DNA of 64,000 nucleotides, from positions 1 to 64,000 of the forward strand of contig JAKSNK010000007.1 in the NCBI GenBank assembly GCA_024399835.1, given 5' to 3'. The notes beneath the pieces are model-generated. The model was not told the DNA's origin and ran no database searches. It was given only the letters and a program-made list of their open reading frames with translations. The stretch comes from Paludibacteraceae bacterium. GTDB taxonomy: Bacteria; Bacteroidota; Bacteroidia; Bacteroidales; Paludibacteraceae. Positions 42,105 through 51,240 of this stretch are shown in pieces (the first letter of the stretch is position 1; every line of letters begins with the position of its first letter). Made by a program: the position numbers and the translations under genes.

Positions 42105-45100
42105 CTAAGCAGGGGAACCTGCTTTTTTTGTTTTTACCACCCACTTATCGCACGCTACCAGCACTCCCGGCAGTACTACCAATATCAGTAGAATTGCCAC
42201 AAATGCCCCCACTGCTATGCAGCCCACAATGGCACTAATGGTCACATCATCTACCAGCAATGCCATGGCACCCGGACCAAGCACCATAATCAGTCCTGAG
42301 GTCATAATCGTGCGTATAGAACCGTGATATGCCTCGCGGGCGGCATCATACTTCTCCATACTGCGGCGATACTCCTTATAGTAATTGGCAAACAATATAC
42401 CGTAGTCAATGGTTGCACCCATCAAAATACTTTGCACAATCAAATATGCCAAGTACAACATTTGACCGGACACAAGCCCCGAAACAATCACATTCACATA
42501 GACAGCCGTCATCACCGTCACCACCAAAATAGTCGGCACTACCACAGACTGGAAAGTGATGGCAACAATTACAAAAATGGCTAAAATGGTCAGTAGTGTG
42601 ATAATCGTCATTTCGCGCTTGAAGCCGTCTTTCAATTCTCTGAACATGACCGATTCGCCGATTAAATAGCACGGTGTGCGGAACGACGATTCAGTCAGCG
42701 AATAGAGGTGGTCGATAAATTCAAAAGTCTGCTTAGACTCGTCCGGCAGATTGGTCATCACAATCATCAGCGAATGGTCTTCGTGGCACAACATATTGAC
42801 CGCCTCAGCCAACTGTATGCGCGTGGAATCTATCATTTGTAGGGTGGCAGAATCAATCAGATGGGCAACAATATCTATCTTGACCAAGGTATCTGCTGCG
42901 TATGCCAGCAATTGCTCAGGACTCATAGACAGCGAGTCGTTGTAGCAGTACTTGCTGCCGTAATAGCAGTAAAGCAGATTGACGGTGGTGGTGTCGATTT
43001 GTTGTCCCAAATAATTAAACTGCTTGGTCATTTCTACCGAAGTATATGCCTTGCCGCCGTACATCAGTTGGTCAAACCGCTCTGCCTGCAACTCGGCACG
43101 GGACTTTTTACGGGGCTTTGGTTTGGCAACCGGTGCTTGTGCTACAACAGGACTCTCCTTCACTTTGACCGTATCGGATGAGGTATGCGCAACGGTGACC
43201 GGCTGAACTCTCTCTTTGCGTTTGCCTGCAATACTCAGCACCTGTTCTTCGGACATAGGAATACCCAATTCGGTCAGAATATCAGCCATTTCATCGGCAG
43301 AAATAGAGCCATTGGTATTAGCCGCATCCATCAGCCGGACACGCAGCGACAGACCGTTTTTCTGCTCCTCGTTGACAAACTTAGCCAGTGCTTTGCGGCG
43401 GAACAGATCGTCCGTCAGGAAATGCACATACTCAATCGGTGTCATTCGTTTGCCTTCCTTGCTGAAACTGTACACCATCTTGGTTTGACCTACGGTCGAG
43501 CCGATATAGTCTGCCATTTGGCGAACGGTCTTCTCTTGCCGCAGTTCGGTGGTATCCGTCAAAGTCATCAGGTAGTAACTCATTTCGCCCTTGTCCGCCG
43601 CATATAGTTTGGGCATGAAAGTGACGACTGCAATATCCGAAGCCGAATGGCTGATTTCCTGTTTGGTTGCGATAGGATGAGTTACTGTCTCTTTCGGTTT
43701 GACTTCTTTGGCAGGAGAAACGGGGGTAGAAACAGGTTTGGCTGTTGCTTGCGGTTGCGGCAAGTCCTCTTCCTCTCTCGGATTCATCATCTCGTCCAAC
43801 AGTGCCATTTGGGCACGCATATCTTCGCTAATCAGTTGTTCAAACATAGGATTGTTGATGCACTCTGCCTGCACAAACTGCATCAAATCCGGGAAACTGA
43901 TGTGCAAAGTATCTGCCTGGTTGGAACGAAGGTAGTACACCGTTTTCATGACCTCAGGTGTGAGTATGCCCAAATCGACAGCAGGCATATAATCTGCCAT
44001 GTCAATGGACATTTGACGGATATAATCTACCAATTGTTCGGCAGTATATTGTTGCTTCAGCAGGGTAGGATAGGAGATAACCATTTTGACGCACGAGTCT
44101 TTTTTCAAACTGTCTGCCAATGGTATCATTGCCATCTCTTCCTGTGTGTTATAGACCGTAACGATAGTATTGGTCTTAGGGAAAATCTTTTCTATTTCTG
44201 ATTCGCCGTTGGTGGAAAAATAGATATCTGTCTGTTTTGAGAAATAGAATGCCAGTCCGAAGAATACAATCGACGAGATCGCCAACGAAGTCTTGTGGTG
44301 TGTGGCGAACCAGCCCAGCCGGTCGGTAGGCACTACAAAAGTGCGTTTGACGGTTCGCTGAATCAGCCGGTGGCACAAAATCAGCAATGCCGGCAGCAAA
44401 GTGAATGTTGTCATCAGACTGCAAATCACGCCTTTGCCCAATACCACCCCTAAATCCAGTCCAATCTTGACGCGCATAAATGCCAACATCATTAGTCCCA
44501 CAATCGTGGTCATTGCGCTGCTGAGAATAGACGGATATGCCTTCTTAATGGCGTTGTTGACCGATTGGGTAATATCGCGCTCGGGCGACAGTTCCTGCCG
44601 ATAACGGTTGGACAGCACAATGGCATAGTCTAACGACAGTACCAGTTGCAGAATGGCAACGATATAATTGGTTGTAATGCTGACACTGGGCAATAGGGCG
44701 TTTGTGCCTATATTAAGCACTACTGCCACCCCGATGGCAAACAGATACAGGATAGGTTCTACCCACGACTGAGACATAATGATTAGAATAATCAAAATGA
44801 GTGCGCCGGCAATAACCAAGGCGGAAAAAGGCGGTGTAGCACCGTCTTGACTTGTTTCAACGATTACTTTTTTGCCGTAATGGTCGCGTATGGTTGCTCC
44901 AAAGGTCTTTTGATCAATCGACGGAGAAACCAATAAATCGTATTTGGTATAAACACTGTCTTCGCTGACCTGAAAAGTGACTCCTTTCACTTCGTCCAGT
45001 AATGCCAATTGGTCGGCTATCTGCTGCCGCCGCGAGGAGGGCAAATCTTTAAACATCACCTTTACATCCGAATTGCTCAGTTGATTCTCGCCAAATTCGG

Positions 45101-45254
45101 AGGCAATGATTTCGATGCCCTGTTTCATTCGGGAATCGTCGGGAAGGTATTTGGTCATATCGCTATTGACATTGACACGCGGCATCAACAGACCGCATAC
45201 AACTGCCAATAGCAGCGTAATAGTCATTAAAATGAGATGATATTTCTTTTTCAT
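42105..45254 (-). CDS. RND/MMPL-family exporter
   Basis: 1049 residues with two repeats of an RND unit, each with a large periplasmic loop and a block of membrane helices. Typical segments: LPDDSRMKQGIEIIASEFGE (N-terminal loop), TTNYIVAILQLVLSLDYAIVL and QSILMGATIDYGILFANYYK (helix-4-like, with the conserved acidic residue). The middle loop contains a proline/lysine-rich low-complexity linker (~residues 475-520 and ~680-710). It probably extrudes lipids or hydrophobic compounds; the substrate is unknown. The ATG at 45254 is used; the longer frame crosses the promoter. It has its own promoter 28 bp upstream. Confidence 0.85.
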   Translation of the reverse strand: MKKKYHLILMTITLLLAVVCGLLMPRVNVNSDMTKYLPDDSRMKQGIEIIASEFGENQLSNSDVKVMFKDLPSSRRQQIADQLALLDEVKGVTFQVSEDSVYTKYDLLVSPSIDQKTFGATIRDHYGKKVIVETSQDGATPPFSALVIAGALILIILIIMSQSWVEPILYLFAIGVAVVLNIGTNALLPSVSITTNYIVAILQLVLSLDYAIVLSNRYRQELSPERDITQSVNNAIKKAYPSILSSAMTTIVGLMMLAFMRVKIGLDLGVVLGKGVICSLMTTFTLLPALLILCHRLIQRTVKRTFVVPTDRLGWFATHHKTSLAISSIVFFGLAFYFSKQTDIYFSTNGESEIEKIFPKTNTIVTVYNTQEEMAMIPLADSLKKDSCVKMVISYPTLLKQQYTAEQLVDYIRQMSIDMADYMPAVDLGILTPEVMKTVYYLRSNQADTLHISFPDLMQFVQAECINNPMFEQLISEDMRAQMALLDEMMNPREEEDLPQPQATAKPVSTPVSPAKEVKPKETVTHPIATKQEISHSASDIAVVTFMPKLYAADKGEMSYYLMTLTDTTELRQEKTVRQMADYIGSTVGQTKMVYSFSKEGKRMTPIEYVHFLTDDLFRRKALAKFVNEEQKNGLSLRVRLMDAANTNGSISADEMADILTELGIPMSEEQVLSIAGKRKERVQPVTVAHTSSDTVKVKESPVVAQAPVAKPKPRKKSRAELQAERFDQLMYGGKAYTSVEMTKQFNYLGQQIDTTTVNLLYCYYGSKYCYNDSLSMSPEQLLAYAADTLVKIDIVAHLIDSATLQMIDSTRIQLAEAVNMLCHEDHSLMIVMTNLPDESKQTFEFIDHLYSLTESSFRTPCYLIGESVMFRELKDGFKREMTIITLLTILAIFVIVAITFQSVVVPTILVVTVMTAVYVNVIVSGLVSGQMLYLAYLIVQSILMGATIDYGILFANYYKEYRRSMEKYDAAREAYHGSIRTIMTSGLIMVLGPGAMALLVDDVTISAIVGCIAVGAFVAILLILVVLPGVLVACDKWVVKTKKAGSPA
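42107..42129 (+). terminator. Terminator of tRNA-Ala inside the RND gene end
   Basis: AAGCAGG (42107-42113) and CCTGCTT (42118-42124) followed by TTTTT. The hairpin lies within the last codons (KAGSPA-stop) of the converging RND gene, so the coding end doubles as the tRNA terminator. Confidence 0.8.
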
Positions 45255-45281
45255 AAATACAAAATTACCCAAATTACGATA

Positions 45282-45313
45282 CAAAGGTACGAAAAAATTT
45301 TGGGATACGCAAA
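45282..45313 (-). promoter_or_regulatory. Promoter of the RND exporter
   Basis: TTTGCGTA (45313-45306) and TACCTTTG (45289-45282), 24 bp apart. It separates the exporter from the upstream metal-uptake operon, although read-through is possible. Confidence 0.7.
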
Positions 45314-45328
45314 TAAATCAGGGTATTT

Positions 45329-47662
45329 TTACTTTGTCCGGTCTAAATACCAGTTCAGCCCCACATAGATTTTCCATCCGGTAGTGGGAGCCCACCCGGT
45401 GGAAGCATCAAAATCTGCCGAATAGGGGTCTATCATCGTTTCATTCTCTGTAGAGGGGAATAACGATGCCCCTAAAACGGGATTCTGCTGTGTAAAATTA
45501 GTCATGTTTTCAGCCCCGACATACAGCGCAACATGGTGTTTGAAATTCTTGGTGATTTGTGCCATCAACTGCGGATACCACTTGTGATAAACGCTTGTTC
45601 CGCCGTGTCGCGTGGTATATTGGCTGTTTCCGTCAGGAACGACAAATCCGTCGTACATGCGTGCAGGTCCGTTGAACTGGGCTGTCACATCAAATTGCCA
45701 ACCTTTCTTGGGTGTTTGGTACGAAGTGGACAGTACGGCTTTATACTTGTTTTGCAATGCTTTTTCCCGCAATTGATATTCGCCGGCAAGGGCGTTAAAG
45801 GATGTCTGTCTTACATCCGTATAGCGGAATGCCGCCGACAGGTTCCAACCGTTCAAAATCTCCATAGACGCTTCTATTTGTGCGCTGTGCGAGAAGGAAC
45901 GGGCGTCGGGTATCTGATTCATCATGTTAAAATAAATAGCGTGACGGTCGCGATCCAAATCGACCAGCATTCCGTCCATGAAGTTGGTAAAATAGTACTC
46001 GGCTGTTATTTGCAATGTGCGGTTGGCAATAGGAATGTCAAATGTCGTGGTCAGACCCGTATTGAGTGACTGCTCCTGGTATTTATTTGCCGGTTCCATC
46101 TGCCATATACGATTGGAAGGCAGGTATTGTGCATTGTCTGCAATGATATTTGGCGAACGGTAACCTAATCCGGCAGAAGCGCGGATAGTCCACCATTCAA
46201 ACGGCGAATAGCGGAGATTCAGTCGCGGAGTAAAAAAGAAACCGTGTTGGGACGACCAGTCTGCCCGTAACCCTGCCACCATCGAAAATTGGTCGGCAAT
46301 CTTGTAGGTGTATTCGGCAAATATACCCGGAGTTACTTCGTAATAATTGTCCGTGTACCGGGGTGAACCGATATTTTGCTCTTCCCAATACTTGTCAAAA
46401 TTGACACTGATGCCGGCAGACAACTGATGGTCGTTATCGACTCCTCCCCCAAGGATTTCTCCGCCTTTCCATGTGTTTTGGAAGATAGCGTTCATATAGG
46501 CATTGACTTGCGAAGCGTCCCACAGTCGCGGACCGTAAGTGTTGTGCTGGCGATGATAAGCCGCCGAAGTGACAATGCCGAGAGACATGTTCGATTCCTC
46601 GTCAAGCAGCACTCCGTGTTTCATCATTCCGTCTATGCGGTCTGTGTGCAAATCAATCAGGTAGGAATGCGGGTCTTCTCGTCTTCCTGCCTTGCGGTCG
46701 TCATGAATGCCGTGCAGCATAAAGACCAGCGAGTAGTCGTCGTTCTTGTAAAACCACCGGTTGGCAAGATTCAGATTGTTATAAGTAGGCATATCGTAAA
46801 AGCCGTCATGGTTGTCGTCGGTGACCCAATGGCTGTTGTCATAATGCGCCAATATGCCTGTCGCAAGAGCGCCTAACATGGGATCGTTGGGGATAGGGAT
46901 ATCCCATCCGCCCATCAGGTCGATAGAGGCATCCAAATCCGTATTGAAGAACACATTCAACTCGATAGGGTTTTGCTTTTGGGGTTTCAGGTATTCTACA
47001 TTGATTTGCCCCGTAATGGCTTCGTAACCGTTTAGTACGGAAGAAGTCCCCTTGCTCACTTGGACGGATTCAATCCATGTGCCCGGAATAAATTCCAATC
47101 CGTAGGGTTGTAACAGTCCGTGTGCCGAAGGGCAGTTTTCGCCCAATAATTGCACATAGGTGCCGCTCAGTCCCAACATGCGAATTTGTTGCATCCCGGT
47201 GGCGGCATCGGAATAGGCAACATCTACCGAAGCATTCGTTTCAAACGATTCGGACAGATTGCAGCATGCCAATCGGCAAATCTCTCCCTTGCCGATGGTC
47301 TGTATGTCAAATAGTGCTGCCCGATTGCGCAGCACATCCATCTTGCGCCGTGTAACGACCACTTCGTCCAACTCGGAAGCGGAGACCAGTACGATTTTAA
47401 TCAAATCGCGGTTGGTTATCAGGGTGGTGTCGTTGTGAAAACCGAGATAGGAAGTGACCAACAGTTTGGTCTCGCGAATAGGTTCTATCTCAAACATCCC
47501 CTGCTCATCGGTGGCTGTGCCTATGCCGGTCCCCGACCAATAGACATTGGCGCCCACCAACGGCTCGCCTTGGTCGTCCAGCACTATGCCTTCCAAATGG
47601 GCATATAGCGGAGCGGTAATGAATAGGGCGAATATAGTGAATATGATTAGTCGGTTCTTCAT
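45329..47662 (-). CDS. TonB-dependent outer-membrane receptor, probable metal uptake
   Basis: 777 residues: signal peptide (NRLIIFTIFALFITAPLYA), CarboxypepD-like repeat (LEGIVLDDQGEPLVGANVYW, about 20-100), plug domain (LLGENCPSAHGLLQPYGLEF, GYEAITGQINVEYLKP), then a 22-strand-type barrel ending in KIYVGLNWYLDRTK. The ATG at 47662 overlaps the stop of the small FeoB-associated gene (ATGA), so it is translated with feoB. This context suggests it brings iron or another metal, or a chelate, across the outer membrane for FeoB. The NCPSAHG segment in the plug could bind metal (inference). Confidence 0.88.
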   Translation of the reverse strand: MKNRLIIFTIFALFITAPLYAHLEGIVLDDQGEPLVGANVYWSGTGIGTATDEQGMFEIEPIRETKLLVTSYLGFHNDTTLITNRDLIKIVLVSASELDEVVVTRRKMDVLRNRAALFDIQTIGKGEICRLACCNLSESFETNASVDVAYSDAATGMQQIRMLGLSGTYVQLLGENCPSAHGLLQPYGLEFIPGTWIESVQVSKGTSSVLNGYEAITGQINVEYLKPQKQNPIELNVFFNTDLDASIDLMGGWDIPIPNDPMLGALATGILAHYDNSHWVTDDNHDGFYDMPTYNNLNLANRWFYKNDDYSLVFMLHGIHDDRKAGRREDPHSYLIDLHTDRIDGMMKHGVLLDEESNMSLGIVTSAAYHRQHNTYGPRLWDASQVNAYMNAIFQNTWKGGEILGGGVDNDHQLSAGISVNFDKYWEEQNIGSPRYTDNYYEVTPGIFAEYTYKIADQFSMVAGLRADWSSQHGFFFTPRLNLRYSPFEWWTIRASAGLGYRSPNIIADNAQYLPSNRIWQMEPANKYQEQSLNTGLTTTFDIPIANRTLQITAEYYFTNFMDGMLVDLDRDRHAIYFNMMNQIPDARSFSHSAQIEASMEILNGWNLSAAFRYTDVRQTSFNALAGEYQLREKALQNKYKAVLSTSYQTPKKGWQFDVTAQFNGPARMYDGFVVPDGNSQYTTRHGGTSVYHKWYPQLMAQITKNFKHHVALYVGAENMTNFTQQNPVLGASLFPSTENETMIDPYSADFDASTGWAPTTGWKIYVGLNWYLDRTK

Positions 47663-47808
47663 TTCTTTTTCAACTTTTTGCAGTCGTTGCGCAGGGCACA
47701 GTCGGCACACCCTTCACAGGGCGGTTGCTGCGTTTGCCGCCATAGCAGGTATATCAACCCAATCGCTGCGGCTGCAATGATGATAATGACAATAATGCGT
47801 TCTAACAT
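47659..47808 (-). CDS. FeoB-associated Cys-rich membrane protein, 49 aa
   Basis: A small gene overlapping both neighbours: ATG at 47808-47806 inside the feoB end (7-bp overlap), stop TGA at 47661-47659 overlapping the receptor ATG. It encodes MLERIIVIIIIAAAAIGLIY, one membrane helix, followed by a cytosolic cysteine cluster (CEGCADC, then C43) and a Lys-rich end. This is the architecture of the FeoB_associated family found next to ferrous-iron transporters. The cysteines may hold a metal or Fe-S cluster. Role in gating or iron delivery is inference. Confidence 0.85.
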   Translation of the reverse strand: MLERIIVIIIIAAAAIGLIYLLWRQTQQPPCEGCADCALRNDCKKLKKK

Positions 47809-49487
47809 ATCCAATTACCGATGCTGTTGACAAGAAAAGCCATTATCCATGCTATCAGCAAAGAATGTGCCACGGTAAATGCCGCCCAACGCCAGTTGAT
47901 TTCCTTGCGGAGCGTGGAAATGGTCGCGACACAGGGGAAATAGAGCAATGTAAATACCAAAAAAGCGTACGCACTTACCGGCGTAAAACCTGCAGTGGTC
48001 AAATCTTTTCCGAATAATATCGCGAAAGTGCTTACTATCGCCTCTTTGGCGGGAAGACCCGTCAGCAGACAAACCGACATCTTCCAGTCAAACCCCAATG
48101 GTTGCATAACGGGCTCTATGGCTTTGCCGATGGATGCCAACCACGAGGTCTCCAGGTTGGTCAAATCGCCCGAAGGAAAATACTCCAATGCCCAAATGAC
48201 AATGGATGCACATAGTACAACGGTGGATATCTTGTGCAGAAAATCTTTCACCCGGTACCAAATGTGTCCTCCTATACTGTGCCAGGACGGAATCTTGAAT
48301 GCCGGCAACTCATTGATGATGTGTTCCGTACGCTGATTAAACCAACGCGTGTGCTTCATTACTATCGCAAATAGAAAACTTAGCAGCAACCCCGTTAAAT
48401 ACAGCGAACCTAATACCAACGCCTTGTGCGAAGCGAAAAAGGTGGAAATGAACAGTATATACACCGGCAGGCGTGCCGAACAGGACATGAACGGAACCAT
48501 CAGCATAGTCAGTATGCGGTCTCTGGAATGGTGTATGTCTCTCGCCGCTATGATGGCTGGCACATTGCAGTCAAAGCCCATCAGCATGGGAATAAACGAC
48601 CGACCGTGCAAACCGATGGTGTGCATGATTCCGTCCATCAGGTATGCCACGCGAGCCATGTAACCCGTGTCTTCCATCAAACTCAGGAAGAAGAACAAAA
48701 CAATGATATTCGGCAATGCCGTCAATAGCGAACCAACCCCCTGAATGACTCCGTCTGCTATCAGACTGCGCAGCCAGCCCTCTTGCATCGCTTCGCCAAT
48801 CCATGCGTATAACAGGTCTATGCCGTGTTGTAACAGATTCTGCAACGGCTCCCCGATGGCAAAAGTCGCCCAAAAAACAAACGCCAAAATAGCAATCAAT
48901 ATAGGAAAACCCGTCCACTTGTTCGTGAGTAGCCGGTTGACTTTTTCCAATAGGGTGTGTGTGTCCAACCGCGGGTGAATCAGTGTCTCGTGCAGTACAC
49001 CGTGTACATAGGCGCGATACGCTTCTTCATCTTGCTGCTCCCACGCATGCACAACGGGGTGAGCGGTGGAAATGGGCTCTGAGGCGGCTTCTGTGATGGC
49101 TGCTAATACATCCTGAATACCTTCTCCCGTGACGGACGAAACGGTTATGGCACGCACGCCGATGAGTTCGCGAAAACGGGGTAAGTCGATTCGGTGTTTC
49201 GTTTGTAGCAGCAGGTCGTAACGGTTGATGGCTAATACCAGGTGGTGACGGTGGTCAACAAACGACGGGGTTAACATCAAACTCTCCTCGAGGTTCATGG
49301 CGTCCACCACTTGCAGTACTACATCGTGGTGTTCGCAGTCCATCTCTTTGTGGGAGTGGTGCTCGTCGAGCGAAATGGTGGTGTCGGATAGTGCCAAAGC
49401 TGCTTTTTGCAACTCTGCTATCAGCGCGCTTTTGCCGCTTTTGCCACTGCCCACCAGCGCTACTTCTATGTGCCGTTTGTCCGACAT
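47802..49487 (-). CDS. feoB: FeoB-type metal transporter with atypical G domain
   Basis: 561 residues, much shorter than typical FeoB (~700-830). The membrane part is well conserved: FFLSLMEDTGYMARVAYLMD, HGRSFIPMLMGFDCNVPAI, MVPFMSCSARLPVY, GLPAKEAIVSTFA. The N-terminal G domain keeps a P-loop (GSGKSGKS, residues ~13-20) and an NRYD (G4) motif, but the stretch that normally holds G2 and the DxPG G3 motif is replaced by a short His/Cys/acidic segment (DEHHSHKEMDCEHHD). GTP hydrolysis may therefore differ. First gene of an overlapping operon with the FeoB-associated protein and the TonB receptor. Substrate could be Fe(II), Mn(II) or another metal. Confidence 0.88.
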   Translation of the reverse strand: MSDKRHIEVALVGSGKSGKSALIAELQKAALALSDTTISLDEHHSHKEMDCEHHDVVLQVVDAMNLEESLMLTPSFVDHRHHLVLAINRYDLLLQTKHRIDLPRFRELIGVRAITVSSVTGEGIQDVLAAITEAASEPISTAHPVVHAWEQQDEEAYRAYVHGVLHETLIHPRLDTHTLLEKVNRLLTNKWTGFPILIAILAFVFWATFAIGEPLQNLLQHGIDLLYAWIGEAMQEGWLRSLIADGVIQGVGSLLTALPNIIVLFFFLSLMEDTGYMARVAYLMDGIMHTIGLHGRSFIPMLMGFDCNVPAIIAARDIHHSRDRILTMLMVPFMSCSARLPVYILFISTFFASHKALVLGSLYLTGLLLSFLFAIVMKHTRWFNQRTEHIINELPAFKIPSWHSIGGHIWYRVKDFLHKISTVVLCASIVIWALEYFPSGDLTNLETSWLASIGKAIEPVMQPLGFDWKMSVCLLTGLPAKEAIVSTFAILFGKDLTTAGFTPVSAYAFLVFTLLYFPCVATISTLRKEINWRWAAFTVAHSLLIAWIMAFLVNSIGNWIC

Positions 49488-49528
49488 GCTTTTCTTATAT
49501 GCTTATTACCCCTAATTTAATTCAACTG

Positions 49529-49560
49529 CAAAATTACTAAAAATTTTTGAAATAAGCAAA
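49529..49560 (-). promoter_or_regulatory. Promoter of the feoB operon
   Basis: TTTGCTTA (49560-49553) and TAATTTTG (49536-49529), 24 bp apart, 42 bp before the feoB ATG. No clear Fur-type palindrome was recognised around it. Confidence 0.65.
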
Positions 49561-49930
49561 TATTTTATTGGTTAATCGGTTAATAATTTGACTATTCGCC
49601 CTTTGGGCTACTATAGTTCATCGTAGGCAGAGATGCTCCCCGCATCTCTTATCGTCAACCTTTTTAGGAGCATAGTCAACCTTTTTAGGAAACAAGTCAA
49701 AAATATACGATTATTAAGAAACGATTCCCATAAACGAGTAAACCTAAAACCGTACAAAGCACATGCCTATGTTATTGATTTTCAATGTCGCTATCGAACG
49801 GTTAACGAACGGTCAAGCAACGGTCAGTATAGGATGAGCGAATGGTGGTGCACAAAAAACGCCATTTTTTATCTCATATTTCTTAGCCACAAGGGCACGA
49901 TTATTTCAAAATTCTTAATTCAAAATTTTA
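49561..49930. repeat. Intergenic region of dispersed short repeats
   Basis: No convincing gene. In order: a hairpin GAGATGC-TCCCC-GCATCTC (about 49629-49647); two copies of GTCAACCTTTTTAGGA (from about 49656); a GAACGG-rich run (49795-49849) resembling 40419-40471; and the TCTTAGCCACAAGGGCACGA element (49879-49928), second copy of 13440-13500. An open frame across it has no family features and is probably chance. Confidence 0.55.
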
Positions 49931-49935
49931 TAAAA

Positions 49936-49967
49936 TTTGCGTATTCCAAATATTCTTTGTAACTTTG
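49936..49967 (+). promoter_or_regulatory. Promoter of the 49997 gene
   Basis: TTTGCGTA (49936-49943) and TAACTTTG (49960-49967), 24 bp apart, within the full extended motif. Start site near 49974, leader about 23 nt. Confidence 0.75.
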
Positions 49968-49996
49968 TAACCAAATTGTCTAAAATAGTTTAAATT

Positions 49997-50944
49997 ATGA
50001 GAGAGTTCTTAGCAAATAAGAATCATAGATTGGTAATAATTACTCTTTCGTTGCTGTTTTTGTTGGGTGGTATGTCACTTTCAGCGAAGGAGTTACCGGC
50101 TTATTACAAAGCTACAACCACAGTCAATATACGCGAATCCGCCAATCCTGAGTCATCCAAGGTTTCTGTAGTAAACAAAGGATGTTCCGTCTTTGTGTCG
50201 CGGATGAAGACAGGTGCTGATTATCGTCAGTGGGGATATTGCACGGATGAACACTCCAACCAAGGATGGGTTTGTATGGACTATTTGCGTTATATTGGAA
50301 AATCGCCATCAAAATCTTCTGGTCGCGAAAAAACAACACAATGGCAAAAAATACTGTTACATACTGCCCACTTTTTTGGTTATGAGCATGAAATGGTATG
50401 GTGGTTCTACGGGTGTATGTTAGTGGTGGCAATTGCACTTTTCTTTGCTCTTAATCGAGATTTTGACTCACCCTACATTACCCTATTGTGTCATGCCATC
50501 GCTATTGTTGCTGCAGCTTGGTATTTTACTCATAGCAACTGTGACATTCTATGGCATGTTACTTGGGAATCTGTAAGATGGTGGTCGCTTGTTGGTTTGT
50601 GGATATATATTTTTGCTGCCCGTACATTTTTGGAGTTTGTAAAAAGTCTAGCCCAATTGGGGATGGAAGAAATCAGAGATCATACGCTTTATGCCATATG
50701 TTGTTGGGTGTGTAGTTTAGGTTGGGTATATGTGCTTATATGGTTCGTCGCGAATTTCATAGTAGAGCATACTGGTTGGGCATTATTAATGTTGTTAGCC
50801 GCCATTCCGAAATCAAAAATCCCCACCATTTATGTAAAGGGTGAGGGTTATGTTAGGGGACACGGTTATGATGGAGGAGGCAAGTTTCATGGTGATAATG
50901 GATACGACTATTACTATGACGGCAAGCACTGGCATCCTATGTAA
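49997..50944 (+). CDS. SH3-domain membrane protein with Gly/His/Tyr-rich tail
   Basis: 315 residues. A signal or first membrane segment (~13-30) is followed by an SH3-like domain (about 38-102; TTTVNIRESANPESSKVSVV, WGYCTDEHSNQGWVCMDYL). Four hydrophobic helices lie between ~130 and 275. The C-terminal ~40 residues are rich in G, H, Y and D (GHGYDGGGKFHGDNGYDYYY). The SH3 would face the periplasm, where it could bind the cell wall. The tail could bind metal or be disordered. No known family for the whole chain. Monocistronic. Confidence 0.75.
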   Translation: MREFLANKNHRLVIITLSLLFLLGGMSLSAKELPAYYKATTTVNIRESANPESSKVSVVNKGCSVFVSRMKTGADYRQWGYCTDEHSNQGWVCMDYLRYIGKSPSKSSGREKTTQWQKILLHTAHFFGYEHEMVWWFYGCMLVVAIALFFALNRDFDSPYITLLCHAIAIVAAAWYFTHSNCDILWHVTWESVRWWSLVGLWIYIFAARTFLEFVKSLAQLGMEEIRDHTLYAICCWVCSLGWVYVLIWFVANFIVEHTGWALLMLLAAIPKSKIPTIYVKGEGYVRGHGYDGGGKFHGDNGYDYYYDGKHWHPM

Positions 50945-51183
50945 GCTTGCGCTGGGAAAGAAAATTTACTAACCTGTTCAATTTGTTAAACACGCTCAAC
51001 CTATTCTTTCTTAAAAATCGTAACTATAGTCATCTTTAATAGTGCTACGGGTAAGGATACGGAAAGGAGAGGGGACAGAAAGTGTCGGTCAAGTGTTTGC
51101 CAACCCTCGACTAATTGCTTACTCAAAAAGACAGCAAAAAATAACGCTTTGTGATATAAAATATCACTTTATTGCCCTTCAGT
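50945..51183. other. Intergenic stretch without recognised features
   Basis: Between the SH3 membrane protein gene and the mreB promoter. It has one TTCTTAAAAATCGTAA phrase like those at 40387 and 40503. No hairpin terminator and no convincing open frame were found. Confidence 0.4.
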
Positions 51184-51215
51184 ATTGCGTATTCCAAAAA
51201 TTCTTTGTATCTTTG
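51184..51215 (+). promoter_or_regulatory. Promoter of the cell-shape operon
   Basis: ATTGCGTA (51184-51191) and TATCTTTG (51208-51215), 24 bp apart, with the extended TATTCCAAA segment after the -33. Leader about 19 nt to mreB. Confidence 0.7.
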
Positions 51216-51240
51216 CACTCAAATTTGTAAAATAGAAATT

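Noticed and set aside
42105..45254. Single operon from feoB through the RND exporter
   Set aside because: A full consensus promoter at 45282-45313 precedes the exporter, so it is treated as a separate unit, though read-through cannot be excluded.
49718..49765. Fourth copy of the 35-nt leader motif
   Set aside because: Only the second half (CCATAAACGAGTAAAC) is loosely similar, with gaps, no GGAG or AGCCG, and it lies upstream of the promoter rather than in a leader.
49633..49962. Rightward open frame of 109 codons upstream of the SH3 membrane protein
   Set aside because: It consists of repeat DNA (hairpin, GAACGG run, dispersed repeat) and ends across the downstream gene's promoter. No signal peptide or domain.
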